From Treponema sp. (lineage in GTDB: Bacteria > Spirochaetota > Spirochaetia > Treponematales > Breznakiellaceae), in assembly GCA_031283505.1 (NCBI GenBank), contig JAITBO010000411.1, forward strand, positions 1 through 20,461: 20,461 nt of DNA, in the 5' to 3' direction. Below the pieces are notes generated by a model. It was not told the DNA's origin. It ran no database searches and worked only from the letters and a program-made list of their open reading frames with translations. Of this stretch, positions 7,223-14,125 are shown piece after piece. The translations under genes were made by a program, and so were the position numbers. The number at the start of each line of letters is the position of its first letter. Position 1 is the stretch's first letter.

Positions 7223-7326
7223 CCCCGCCCCTCACCGGGCGGGGACCGGGCTTTCCGGGGCTCCGCTGTCGCTCCGGCCCCGGCTTCGCTTCGCTTGCGC
7301 CGTGGCTGCTTTCGCCCCTGCGGGGC
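7223..7326. repeat. GC-rich extragenic hairpin cluster
   Basis: Three hairpins follow one another: CCCCGCCC/GGGCGGGG (7223-7244), CCGGGGC/GCCCCGG (7255-7283) and GCCCC/GGGGC (7314-7326). Between them lie CTGTCGCTC and GCTTCGCTT, both of which also occur in the intergenic repeat near 19700. It fills most of the 229-bp gap between two minus-strand genes and looks like a genome-wide interspersed element; it may also end transcription of the upstream gene. Confidence 0.5.
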
Positions 7327-7394
7327 GCGCACCCCTTCTATCCCTTGCGCGTTTTTACTGTCGGATACCCCGGCAAAACTCGCAGTCCGGCTTG

Positions 7395-10300
7395 TCAGAA
7401 TAACCGGCCCTGAATATCCCCGGACTTTTGTTTTTCTTTCCCGGCCCCCGGCCCGGCTTCCAATCCTGCCAGAGGCACGAGTTCCTCCAGTTTTGTCAGG
7501 AACCGGCTTGGACCGCCCTCCAGCTTCCTCCCTCCCAGCATCCGGGTACGCGCCCAAGACAGGTAGAGTCCCCGCCGGGCCCTGGTCATGGCCACGTAGA
7601 GAAGCCGCTTTTCTTCCGCTATCCGTTCCGGGGTTCCGCCGTCGTAAAGGGTAAAGGGCAGGATGCCTTCTTCAAGACCGGCCGTAAATACATGGTCAAA
7701 CTCCAGCCCCTTGGAAGCGTGGATGGTCATGACCCGCACGGCTTCCCGCTTTACCGGCCCGCCCGGCCCGGCATCCCCGCTGCCGCTGACCGCCAGGGTG
7801 TCCAGGAATTCCCCAATACTTCCGTACATTCCCGCAAGGGTACGGAGCCGTTCGGCATACCCCGCGTCTTCTCCGGCGGCCTTCCGTTTTCCGCGCCCCT
7901 TTGCGGCTCCTTTCAGAACGCCGTCCTGTTCCGCCTCCTGCCACGCCATTCGCACCGCCTCCGCCGGGGTTTGTCCGGAAAACCGGGCAACGGACTCCCT
8001 CAGCCTGTCCAGTACGGTCTTGACCGGCTCCTCCTCCCACCAGGGACGCTCCCCGGTAACCTCGAAGGGAAGCCCGTGATCCTTGAGGGCCTTGGCAACG
8101 GGCCCGGCCAGCGCCGCCGTCCGCAGAAGAACCGCGCATTCCCCAAGGCTCGTAAGCCCCTTTGCAAGCCCTTCCTCCGCCGCATCCGCATCGTGCCCCG
8201 CAACCCGGCTGTCCATGGCGAAAAAGCTCGTCCCCCCTATGAGCCGGGCTATACGCCGGGCTATGCCCTCGGCCTCGGATTTTTCCGTGGGGTATTCCGC
8301 CCGGAAAAGGCTTACCCCTTGTTCCGTCCCCGCAAGACGGGTGTCCGTCAGCCGTCCGGCGGCGTTGATAATGGGGCCGCCGCAGCGGAAACTCCGGGAC
8401 AGGGAAAACCGCGCCGCTCCGGGGTAATCCTCTCCAAAGCGGTCCAAAAAGCGCTTGTCCGCCCCCCGAAACCCGTAGATCGCCTGGTTGGGGTCCCCGA
8501 TGACCCGGATTTCGGCTTCCGTTTCGTTAAGCGCCCCCTCCCCGGCTTCTTCCGCGTTGGGCGCCAGGAGCCGTACCAGAACGTACTGGGCGAAATTCAC
8601 GTCCTGATACTCGTCCACCAGGATGCAACGGTACCTGGCCCGGCACTTTGCAAGAAGAACCGGGTTTCCCGCCAAAAGCCGCGCCGCCCCCGCGACAAGA
8701 TCATCGAAGTCAAGGAGGGCTTCTTCCCTGAGCCGCCTGCGGTAAAGGCCGTAGAGAGCCTCCGCTTTCGGGCCGGCCTTTCCCAGACCGAAGGTTTCCG
8801 CCAGCTCCGGCAGGGACGCGAGGAAGGGGGCCGGCGTTTCCCCGGTCCCGCCCTCATGACCGCCCAGGCGGGGCGCGGTTTCTCCGGGGAGGAGCAGGAA
8901 CCGTTTCCGGCCTTCAATATACTTTCCCAAACCCTGGGGCCGCATTCCCGTTTTTCCCGGCGCTGCCTTGAGGATTTCCTCCAAAATTTCGTCCCGCCCG
9001 GATTCGCTTAAAACGGTGAAGTTCTCAGGAACCCCCATGCCCGGCGGCTGTTCCCTCAACAGGGCGCAGCAAAAGGAATGGAAGGTGGCGGCGGTGACAC
9101 CGGCGGTGATACCGGCGGTATCACCGGCAGTAATACCGGCTGCCGCCTCATCCGAAACCATCCGGACTATACGTTCCCGCAGTTCCCCTGCGGCTTTTAC
9201 CGTAAAGCTGAGAGCCAAAATGGAGGAAGGATCCCGCCCTTCCCGGATGAGCCGGGTTATCCTGGCGGCAAGGGTTGCGGTCTTGCCCGTACCCGGTCCG
9301 GCAATGATGAGGGCGTACCTGCCGCCGTAGGAAACCGCTTCCTCTTGATCCCGGTCAGGGACGAAAGAAGAACCGGCTCCGGGCCGGGCCGTAGATTCCA
9401 CCCCGGCCTGTCCCTCAGGTTCCCGCCCGGCAGTCCGGTTCCGTTTGACGGGGGTTTCCTTCTTGAGCGGTTTCTCCTTCGGGGCAGCCCCTTTTGTCTT
9501 CGGAGGCTGCGGACCAGGCTGTCCAAATCCCGGCCAGCCGTTCTGCCCGTCGAAAAGCCCCGGCTCCCCCGCAAGGATCGCCTTTTCCCCCGGTGGAAAG
9601 GCCCTGATGACCCCATATTCCCCGTCATAACCGGGGGTAACCGACACGTCCCCGGAACGCATCCGGGTGACGGCGGATGCCAGGAGTTCCCCCGAAAGGC
9701 CGGGACACCCCAGCCTGGCGATCTCCCCCGCCTCCATGTCCAGGAGAATGGCGAATTCACTTCCCGCCTTTTCTATCAAAGCGTCGTAAGCGGCGCCCAC
9801 CCTTTTGGAGGCCGCCCCGGTTTCCAATAGTTCCCCCAACAGTTCCGGCAGGGGGATAAGGGACCGGTAGGGCCGCAGGTTCGCCGCTCCCACGGTCTCG
9901 GGCGGACAGGGGGCCGTCTCGTCCACCGGGCGGCAGGCCAGTTCCAGGACCCGACCCATGACCCCTCGGGTCAACTTTTCCCCGCATACAGGACACACGC
10001 CGCCCGCAGCAGCCGCTTCCTGGGGATTCAGGTAAACCCCGCATTTGCGGTGGCCGTCGTAATGGTACTTCCCCTCCTGGGGGAAAAATTCGATGGTTTC
10101 GGCGATCCGGTTCCCATTGGCGGCAGCCGGGGCGTTCACGGACCAGAGGGCTTCGTACAAGGACGGGTAATCCAGGCTCATGTCAAAGACCGTGGCTTCC
10201 CGGCCCAGTTTTTCCGGGGAATGGGCGTCGGAATTGGAGACAATGGCAAAGCGGTCCAGGGCGGCCAGGGCCCAGTTCATAGGAGGGTTGGAAGACAGCC

Positions 10301-10931
10301 CGGTTTCCACTGCGGGAATCCGGGAGGCAAGGTCCCCGTAGCACTCGTCTATGGAATCGAAACCCGATTGCGCGCCCAGGGCCGAAAACCAGGGAGTCCA
10401 GATGTGGGCGGGGATGAGCAGGGATCGTTCATCCGTATCCAGGAGCATTGACAGAAGATCACGGGAATCAATACCCAGAATGGGCCGTCCATCGGAACGG
10501 ATGTTGCCACCCTCCCGTTCCAGCCGGGTCTGAAAAGAAGCGGCGGCCTTAAAATCGGGCAGAATGACAAGATGATGAATCTTTCTGGTGGCATCCCCCT
10601 TTTTATAAATAGTGCTGATTTCTCCGGTAAGCGCGAACCGGGGAAAATCCCCCGGAGACCCGGAAAGCCTCGGCGTGGGGAGCCCGTCGTTCAAGGCAGG
10701 CCCTCCGTCAAATTCCGCCCGCGCTCGTTCCTGTAAGACGTACAGCCCCGGCTCCCGCTCTTCAAGCTGCTCTCTCAGTTCCGCGAGCCACAGGGGATGA
10801 GTGCAGTCCCCGGTCCCCAAAAGATCTATTCCCTTGATCCGGGCCCACCTGTCCAGATAGGCGGGGGTAAGCTTTTTACTCGTAGCCCTGGAAAACCGGG
10901 AGTGAATGTGCAGGTCCGCAATGACACGCAT
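7395..10931 (-). CDS. Endonuclease Q-like PHP nuclease fused to a UvrD/PcrA-type SF1A helicase
   Basis: A 1178-residue fusion. Residues 1 to about 375 match Endonuclease Q: PHP metal motifs DLHIHS (H8, H10), GTGDCTHP, IHHLVILPD, PAHIWTPW and NSDAH (D235, H237), then a zinc-binding segment with C297, C313 and C316 (CPVCGEKLT). EndoQ cuts DNA 5' of deaminated bases such as hypoxanthine and uracil. A Pro/Lys/Gly-rich linker spans about 467-515. From about 520 a complete helicase follows: Walker A GPGTGKT (545-551), DEYQD (773-777), GDPNQAIYGFRG (812-823), MTIHASKGLEFD (about 1068) and LYVAMTRAR (about 1111). The ATG at 10931 is chosen because the PHP domain begins there; a GTG at 11006 would add 25 unrelated residues. 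The gene is clearly more GC-rich than its neighbours. A role in repair of deaminated DNA, cutting then unwinding, is inferred. Confidence 0.9.
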   Translation of the reverse strand: MRVIADLHIHSRFSRATSKKLTPAYLDRWARIKGIDLLGTGDCTHPLWLAELREQLEEREPGLYVLQERARAEFDGGPALNDGLPTPRLSGSPGDFPRFALTGEISTIYKKGDATRKIHHLVILPDFKAAASFQTRLEREGGNIRSDGRPILGIDSRDLLSMLLDTDERSLLIPAHIWTPWFSALGAQSGFDSIDECYGDLASRIPAVETGLSSNPPMNWALAALDRFAIVSNSDAHSPEKLGREATVFDMSLDYPSLYEALWSVNAPAAANGNRIAETIEFFPQEGKYHYDGHRKCGVYLNPQEAAAAGGVCPVCGEKLTRGVMGRVLELACRPVDETAPCPPETVGAANLRPYRSLIPLPELLGELLETGAASKRVGAAYDALIEKAGSEFAILLDMEAGEIARLGCPGLSGELLASAVTRMRSGDVSVTPGYDGEYGVIRAFPPGEKAILAGEPGLFDGQNGWPGFGQPGPQPPKTKGAAPKEKPLKKETPVKRNRTAGREPEGQAGVESTARPGAGSSFVPDRDQEEAVSYGGRYALIIAGPGTGKTATLAARITRLIREGRDPSSILALSFTVKAAGELRERIVRMVSDEAAAGITAGDTAGITAGVTAATFHSFCCALLREQPPGMGVPENFTVLSESGRDEILEEILKAAPGKTGMRPQGLGKYIEGRKRFLLLPGETAPRLGGHEGGTGETPAPFLASLPELAETFGLGKAGPKAEALYGLYRRRLREEALLDFDDLVAGAARLLAGNPVLLAKCRARYRCILVDEYQDVNFAQYVLVRLLAPNAEEAGEGALNETEAEIRVIGDPNQAIYGFRGADKRFLDRFGEDYPGAARFSLSRSFRCGGPIINAAGRLTDTRLAGTEQGVSLFRAEYPTEKSEAEGIARRIARLIGGTSFFAMDSRVAGHDADAAEEGLAKGLTSLGECAVLLRTAALAGPVAKALKDHGLPFEVTGERPWWEEEPVKTVLDRLRESVARFSGQTPAEAVRMAWQEAEQDGVLKGAAKGRGKRKAAGEDAGYAERLRTLAGMYGSIGEFLDTLAVSGSGDAGPGGPVKREAVRVMTIHASKGLEFDHVFTAGLEEGILPFTLYDGGTPERIAEEKRLLYVAMTRARRGLYLSWARTRMLGGRKLEGGPSRFLTKLEELVPLAGLEAGPGAGKEKQKSGDIQGRLF
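9093..9140 (-). repeat. 12-bp in-frame minisatellite in the helicase domain
   Basis: Four tandem 12-bp units (variants of GGTGATACCGGC) start at 9093, 9105, 9117 and 9129. On the coding strand they give GITAGDTAGITAG, a low-complexity insert between helicase motifs Ia and Ib. Being a multiple of three, copy changes would alter loop length without a frameshift. Confidence 0.75.
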
Positions 10932-11182
10932 GGCTTTATTATAGAAGCCGCCGGATTTTTCGGCAATGCGGCGTTTACGGACAATCAGGAAAGGGGATAT
11001 TATCACTGATTTTCAACACAGGAATAAGGCCAGGATGGACCGGAATAAAATTTCGTCATACAATAATGGCGCAGGCAAACTCCGCCAGTTTTTTTATCGG
11101 GCTTTCCCTATTCCCGGGTAAGCTCCAAGTTCTGGATCAAATGGCGAAACAGTAGTATTTTATATTAAACAAGGAGAATTAT

Positions 11183-11635
11183 ATGGATAATGACGTATTG
11201 ATTGAATGGGATGCCCGATATTCGATGAACATTCAGTTTATAGACGATCAGCATAAAGAGCTTATTAACCTGACGAACGCTTTGTATAAGGGATGCCTTG
11301 TAGGGGACGAGACAGCTCGGACTTATTTTATGGAGACCATCCGTGGAACGGTTGACTATGTGAAGTATCATTTTTCGGCGGAGGAGAAGATGCTGGAGAA
11401 TGTTAAATATCCCGATTTTGCCAATCATAAAAAGGAACACGAAAGTTTCGTAAAAAAAATCCTGGAGGATGTTGAGAAATTTCAGGAGGGCAAGAAATTC
11501 GTACCTAATCAATTTGTCCGTTATTTGAAGGATTGGATACTTACCCACATCGCTATACAGGACAAAAAATACTCCGACTTTATTTTCGACCTCAAGAAAA
11601 AAGGGCTTCTCAATGCCCGCCTGTTCACTAATTAG
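11183..11635 (+). CDS. Bacteriohemerythrin (O2-binding diiron protein)
   Basis: A 150-residue single-domain hemerythrin. All diiron ligands are in place in order: an N-terminal His before the first helix is absent as usual for the core shown, then HKELINL (HxxxE), HFSAEEKML (HxxxE), HKKEH (HxxxH) and HIAIQDKKY (HxxxxD). It opens with the usual WDxxYSMNIQFIDDQHKEL block. Such proteins bind or sense oxygen, or carry it in microaerophiles and anaerobes; in gut spirochaetes oxygen scavenging is a reasonable guess. There is no membrane or signalling domain. AAGGAG (11171-11176) lies 6 bases before the ATG. The gene is divergent from the EndoQ-UvrD gene. Its last three codons, including the stop, form part of a duplicated 10-bp target of the element inserted next to it. 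Confidence 0.93.
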   Translation: MDNDVLIEWDARYSMNIQFIDDQHKELINLTNALYKGCLVGDETARTYFMETIRGTVDYVKYHFSAEEKMLENVKYPDFANHKKEHESFVKKILEDVEKFQEGKKFVPNQFVRYLKDWILTHIAIQDKKYSDFIFDLKKKGLLNARLFTN

Positions 11636-11762
11636 AGTCTGTCCATAATGTAGACACATTATGGGCAGACCACCTTGAAACCCGCATTTTCGCAGCTTTT
11701 AGGCGAGAAAATGCAAGGTCTGTCCGCAAAGTAACCGACTTTATGGACAGACACTAATTAGA
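11627..11762. mobile_element. MITE-like element with terminal inverted repeats and 10-bp target duplication
   Basis: The element spans 11637-11752 (116 bp). Its ends are perfect 12-bp inverted repeats: GTCTGTCCATAA at 11637 and its complement ending at 11752. It is flanked on both sides by ACTAATTAGA (11627-11636 and 11753-11762), a direct repeat expected from transposition. Inside are three hairpins: 11637-11670 (15-bp arms, one mismatch), 11672-11719 and 11718-11752. It has no coding capacity, so it would need a transposase supplied elsewhere; a 10-bp duplication fits IS4-like families among others. The insertion hit the end of the hemerythrin gene without changing the protein and may now serve as its terminator. 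Confidence 0.85.
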
Positions 11763-12052
11763 AAACCGGCGCGGGTTCAAAGCAAGCGCGCTTACCGGTA
11801 TGGACCCGTTTGCTCTGTTCACTATAGTTTATATCGTTTTCCGTTACTTGCGCACCGGAGCCAAATATTGAAAAAAGTTTAGCCACGAACTTCACGAACA
11901 AACTATGGATTTATCCTCAAAAGTTCGTGTGGTTAGCGGTTTATATGAAGCCCCTGGCGTATGGCTGGTCATGGGCGGCGACTTTTATCTGCCGGGGACC
12001 TGCTGCCTTGTCCGCTGGTTTGGCGGGAAGCGGGAAAAACAACAGGTCCTGG
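11763..12052. other. Intergenic region without a recognised gene
   Basis: This stretch lies between the MITE and the 3' end of the AmrS-like gene. It holds an imperfect inverted repeat (11881-11936), and GGACCTG (11996-12002) with CAGGTCC (12044-12050) as widely spaced complementary arms. No coding frame with a recognisable product, no tRNA and no clear promoter was seen. Confidence 0.5.
11881..11936. repeat. Imperfect extragenic inverted repeat
   Basis: AGCCACGAACTT (11881-11892) is largely complementary to AAGTTCGTGTGGTTAG (11921-11936), differing by a 2-base insertion and one change. An internal direct echo, CACGAACTT then CACGAAC, is also visible. It resembles interspersed extragenic repeats; function unknown. 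Confidence 0.4.
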
Positions 12053-13099
12053 CTAACTGACAATGGGCGCCTCTGCTCCGCAATGGGCGCAGTAATACCC
12101 GCAGCCGCTTTCCGTTTTTTTCAGCGCAAGCCCGCTTGTATCGATCCGGTAAGCCCTGCGGCGGACCAAAAGCCCTCCGCAGGCGGGACAAGCGGTGTCG
12201 TGCAGTTCCCCAGCCTGCGTCCCGCCGTCTATGTTGCCGGCGTACACATAAGGGAGAGTTTCCCTGGCGCGGCGGACGGCGCGGATGAGGGAGCCGCTGT
12301 CCGTGGCAGGAGTACGCCAGCGGTAAGCCGGATGGCAGGCCGAAAGGTGCCAGGGGATGTCCCGCGAGAGGCCGGTGATGAAGGCGGCGCACTTCCCGGT
12401 CTCTTCGTCGCCGTCGTTGAGGCCCGGCGCCATGAGGGTGGTGATTTCCAGGTGAACCCCGGCGGCCCACGCCGCTTCGATGAAGGCGAGAACTGCGGGA
12501 AGGTTCCCGCCGAGGATGCGGGAGTAGGTCTCCTCCGAAAAGGCTTTAAGGTCTATGTTGGCGGCGTCGGTCAGGGCCAGGATGTCCGCCGCCGGTTCCC
12601 GGTTCACGCAGCCGTTACTCACCAGGATGTTGGCTATTCCTTCCTCCCGGGCCAGCTTCATGCAGTCCAGGAGAAATTCCGCATGGACCAGGGGCTCCGA
12701 GTAGGTGTAGGCGATTTGGCGGAACCCCCCGGTCCGGGCGGCGGCTATTATTTCGGCAGGGGAAAATTCTCTACCCTCCGCTGCGGCGGTCGTCCCCTGG
12801 GAGATGCGCCAATTCTGACAGAAAGGACAGATCAGGTTGCATCCCGCAAAACCTATGGACAGGATAGACGAGCCGGGCCTGAAGTGGTAGAGGGGTTTTT
12901 TCTCTATGGGGTCCGCCGCCATGGCGGTGACGAGACCGTAGAAGGGAATGGCCCCCGCCCCGCTCCGGTTCTGCCTGACGCCGCACCGCCCGGAACCGCC
13001 GGGAGGGATGCCGCACCGGTGAGGGCAAAGCCCGCAGCGGACTAAGCCGTCCTTCGTCTCAACAGCACTGAAATACCGGGGCCTGTTGTCCGCCGCCAT
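12053..13099 (-). CDS. amrS: AmrS-type radical SAM protein (AmmeMemoRadiSam system)
   Basis: A 348-residue radical SAM enzyme. The [4Fe-4S] cluster motif is CNLICPFC (CxxxCxxC) at about residues 86-93, preceded by a Cys-rich N-terminus (RCGLCPHRCGIPPGGSGRCGVRQN) and followed by barrel segments ending in the family block PGLNDGDEE and WHLSACHPAYR. The C-terminus carries further Cys pairs (CPACG, CAHCG) of a zinc-ribbon kind. In the AmmeMemoRadiSam family this protein is often found with AMMECR1 and Memo-like proteins; neither is in the window. The exact reaction is unsettled. Its ATG overlaps the stop codon of the upstream gene (TAATG), so translation is probably coupled and the two proteins should be made together. 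Confidence 0.9.
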   Translation of the reverse strand: MAADNRPRYFSAVETKDGLVRCGLCPHRCGIPPGGSGRCGVRQNRSGAGAIPFYGLVTAMAADPIEKKPLYHFRPGSSILSIGFAGCNLICPFCQNWRISQGTTAAAEGREFSPAEIIAAARTGGFRQIAYTYSEPLVHAEFLLDCMKLAREEGIANILVSNGCVNREPAADILALTDAANIDLKAFSEETYSRILGGNLPAVLAFIEAAWAAGVHLEITTLMAPGLNDGDEETGKCAAFITGLSRDIPWHLSACHPAYRWRTPATDSGSLIRAVRRARETLPYVYAGNIDGGTQAGELHDTACPACGGLLVRRRAYRIDTSGLALKKTESGCGYYCAHCGAEAPIVS

Positions 13100-13479
13100 T
13101 ATTCGGTGAGGAAGCGGGTCCGCTGTTCCGCGCCGGTCCCCGAGGCTTTATTCACAAACCTTATAGGATCCTGCACTTCAAAAGGCTCCATGATGACTCC
13201 CCGCGCGCCTCGGCGTATCCAGAGCTTGATCAGCGGAACCCCTTCTCCTGCCTCAGTAACTGCGGAATGAACCTCTTCGGCATAGAATACATCGTCAAGC
13301 TTAAACTCCATCACCGCAGGATTATCCCCCAAAGGATCATTGACCAGGATGAGTTTGTATTTATCCGAAGGGTGCTGCTGGGGAAACCCCATAAAGGGGA
13401 CCGTATCTTTGGGAGGACCTCCCTGATATTTGGCGATCTTGCTGATAGGCAATGTTTCAAGATAACTGGTAGCATCCAT
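13099..13479 (-). CDS. Uncharacterised 126-residue protein, coupled to the AmrS gene
   Basis: No family is recognised. The protein is soluble with no signal peptide or membrane segment. It has a Pro/Gly-rich early part (KYQGGPPKDTVPFMGFPQQHP) followed by alternating strand-like segments (YKLILVNDPLGDN, AVMEFKLDDVFYAEEV, VPLIKLWIRRGARGVIMEPFEV), suggesting a small beta-rich domain. AAGAGG (13490-13485) precedes the ATG, and a -10-like TATACT lies further upstream. Its stop codon shares a base with the AmrS start codon (TAATG). The tight coupling suggests a functional link with the radical SAM enzyme, as partner or substrate, but nothing in the sequence shows which. Confidence 0.8.
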   Translation of the reverse strand: MDATSYLETLPISKIAKYQGGPPKDTVPFMGFPQQHPSDKYKLILVNDPLGDNPAVMEFKLDDVFYAEEVHSAVTEAGEGVPLIKLWIRRGARGVIMEPFEVQDPIRFVNKASGTGAEQRTRFLTE

Positions 13480-13498
13480 ACAAACCTCTTAATATTTA

Positions 13499-13527
13499 AG
13501 TATACAGTACGAGCAGGGAAAAATGAA
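13499..13527 (-). promoter_or_regulatory. Candidate promoter of the 126-aa protein/AmrS unit
   Basis: On the minus strand TATACT (13504-13499) forms a good -10 hexamer; TTCATT (13527-13522), 17 bases upstream, is a weak -35. The start codon lies 20 bp downstream of the -10, leaving just room for the AAGAGG ribosome site. Confidence 0.45.
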
Positions 13528-13592
13528 GTATCCGCCAATGAGGAACCCGAAGCCGGCGCATATAAAAGGCAAGTATCTGACAGGGGGGTAAT

Positions 13593-13622
13593 AAAACCTC
13601 GAAAAAGCATACAAGAGGTTTT
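13593..13622. other. Hairpin in the divergent intergenic region
   Basis: AAAACCTC (13593-13600) and GAGGTTTT (13615-13622) pair perfectly around a 14-base loop. It is upstream of both operons and could be a weak terminator for stray transcription or a protein site. No supporting evidence either way. Confidence 0.3.
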
Positions 13623-13754
13623 CGTTGTTGTAAGGGGGAGAGTAAAAAGGAACTGCATAGAAACGAAACGCTCGATAGCGTACAGGGTCTGAGAGCGGGG
13701 ATATATACAGGAGTATTAATTTGGGTTACTTTTTCAATGAGGCAACGCGCCGTC

Positions 13755-13784
13755 TTGAATAAGCAGAGATATTTGGACTATACT
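13755..13784 (+). promoter_or_regulatory. Candidate sigma70-type promoter of the oad operon
   Basis: TTGAAT (13755-13760), an 18-bp spacer and TATACT (13779-13784). It lies 66 bp before the oadG start and would give a leader of about 60 bases ending in AGGAGG (13840-13845). Confidence 0.6.
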
Positions 13785-13850
13785 TTTTGAAAATTCCTTT
13801 TAAAAAAGCGGATAATGGCTTTTAGTATATTAGAGGAATAGGAGGATCGT

Positions 13851-14108
13851 ATGACGATAATCGAGATGCTGGAGCAAAGCGGGGTGCTTACCCTTCTTGG
13901 CATGAGCATAGTGTTCGGATTTTTGATAATTTTGATTGTCTCCATTACTCTGGCGGGCAAAGTTATCCATGCTCTAGGGTGGGATAAGGATGCCGGGGGG
14001 CCGGCAGGCGTTCCCGCAGGAAAAGCCCCGGCTAAGGCCGTCGCTAAAACCGCAGTTGCCGCCGCCATTACCGCGGCGGTGAACGAATACCGCAAAACAA
14101 ATTCTTAA
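13851..14108 (+). CDS. oadG: Oxaloacetate decarboxylase gamma subunit
   Basis: An 85-residue small membrane subunit. It has one N-terminal transmembrane helix (about residues 13-36, VLTLLGMSIVFGFLIILIVSITL), as in OadG and other sodium-pump decarboxylase gamma chains, then an Ala/Pro/Lys-rich cytoplasmic tail. In characterised pumps the gamma chain links the alpha subunit to the membrane beta subunit and helps assembly. It is first in the operon, 17 bp ahead of oadA, with a strong AGGAGG site five bases before the ATG. The tail is poorly conserved in the family, so the assignment rests on size, topology and position. Confidence 0.88.
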   Translation: MTIIEMLEQSGVLTLLGMSIVFGFLIILIVSITLAGKVIHALGWDKDAGGPAGVPAGKAPAKAVAKTAVAAAITAAVNEYRKTNS

Positions 14109-14125
14109 ATTGAGGATGAAACAAG

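Larger units (their letters stand above)
13480..13850. other. Divergent intergenic region between the AmrS unit and the oad operon
   Basis: The 371-bp gap holds a candidate promoter for each side (13499-13527 minus, 13755-13784 plus) and one hairpin (13593-13622). Only short, weakly supported frames occur. No known riboswitch fold was recognised. Confidence 0.5.

Noticed and set aside
7428..9011. Long plus-strand open frame (527 codons)
   Set aside because: It is antisense to the GC-rich EndoQ-UvrD gene, has Pro/Arg/Gly-rich composition and no domain; long antisense frames are expected in GC-rich genes.
11067..11095. TGGCG/CGCCA stem followed by T7 before the hemerythrin gene
   Set aside because: The stem is only 5 bp and no plus-strand gene lies upstream to be terminated; probably chance.
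11763..11810. GGGTTCAAAGC segment resembling a tRNA T-arm
   Set aside because: No acceptor, D or anticodon arms can be folded around it.
11927..13045. Plus-strand open frame (372 codons) opposite the AmrS gene
   Set aside because: The minus strand has clear radical SAM motifs; the plus frame has low-complexity Gly/Pro/Arg content only.
13524..13592. Short 22-codon frame (starts MKYPPMRNPKP) in the oad upstream region
   Set aside because: Too short with only a weak ribosome site; no sign of attenuator-type codon runs or conservation that can be judged here.
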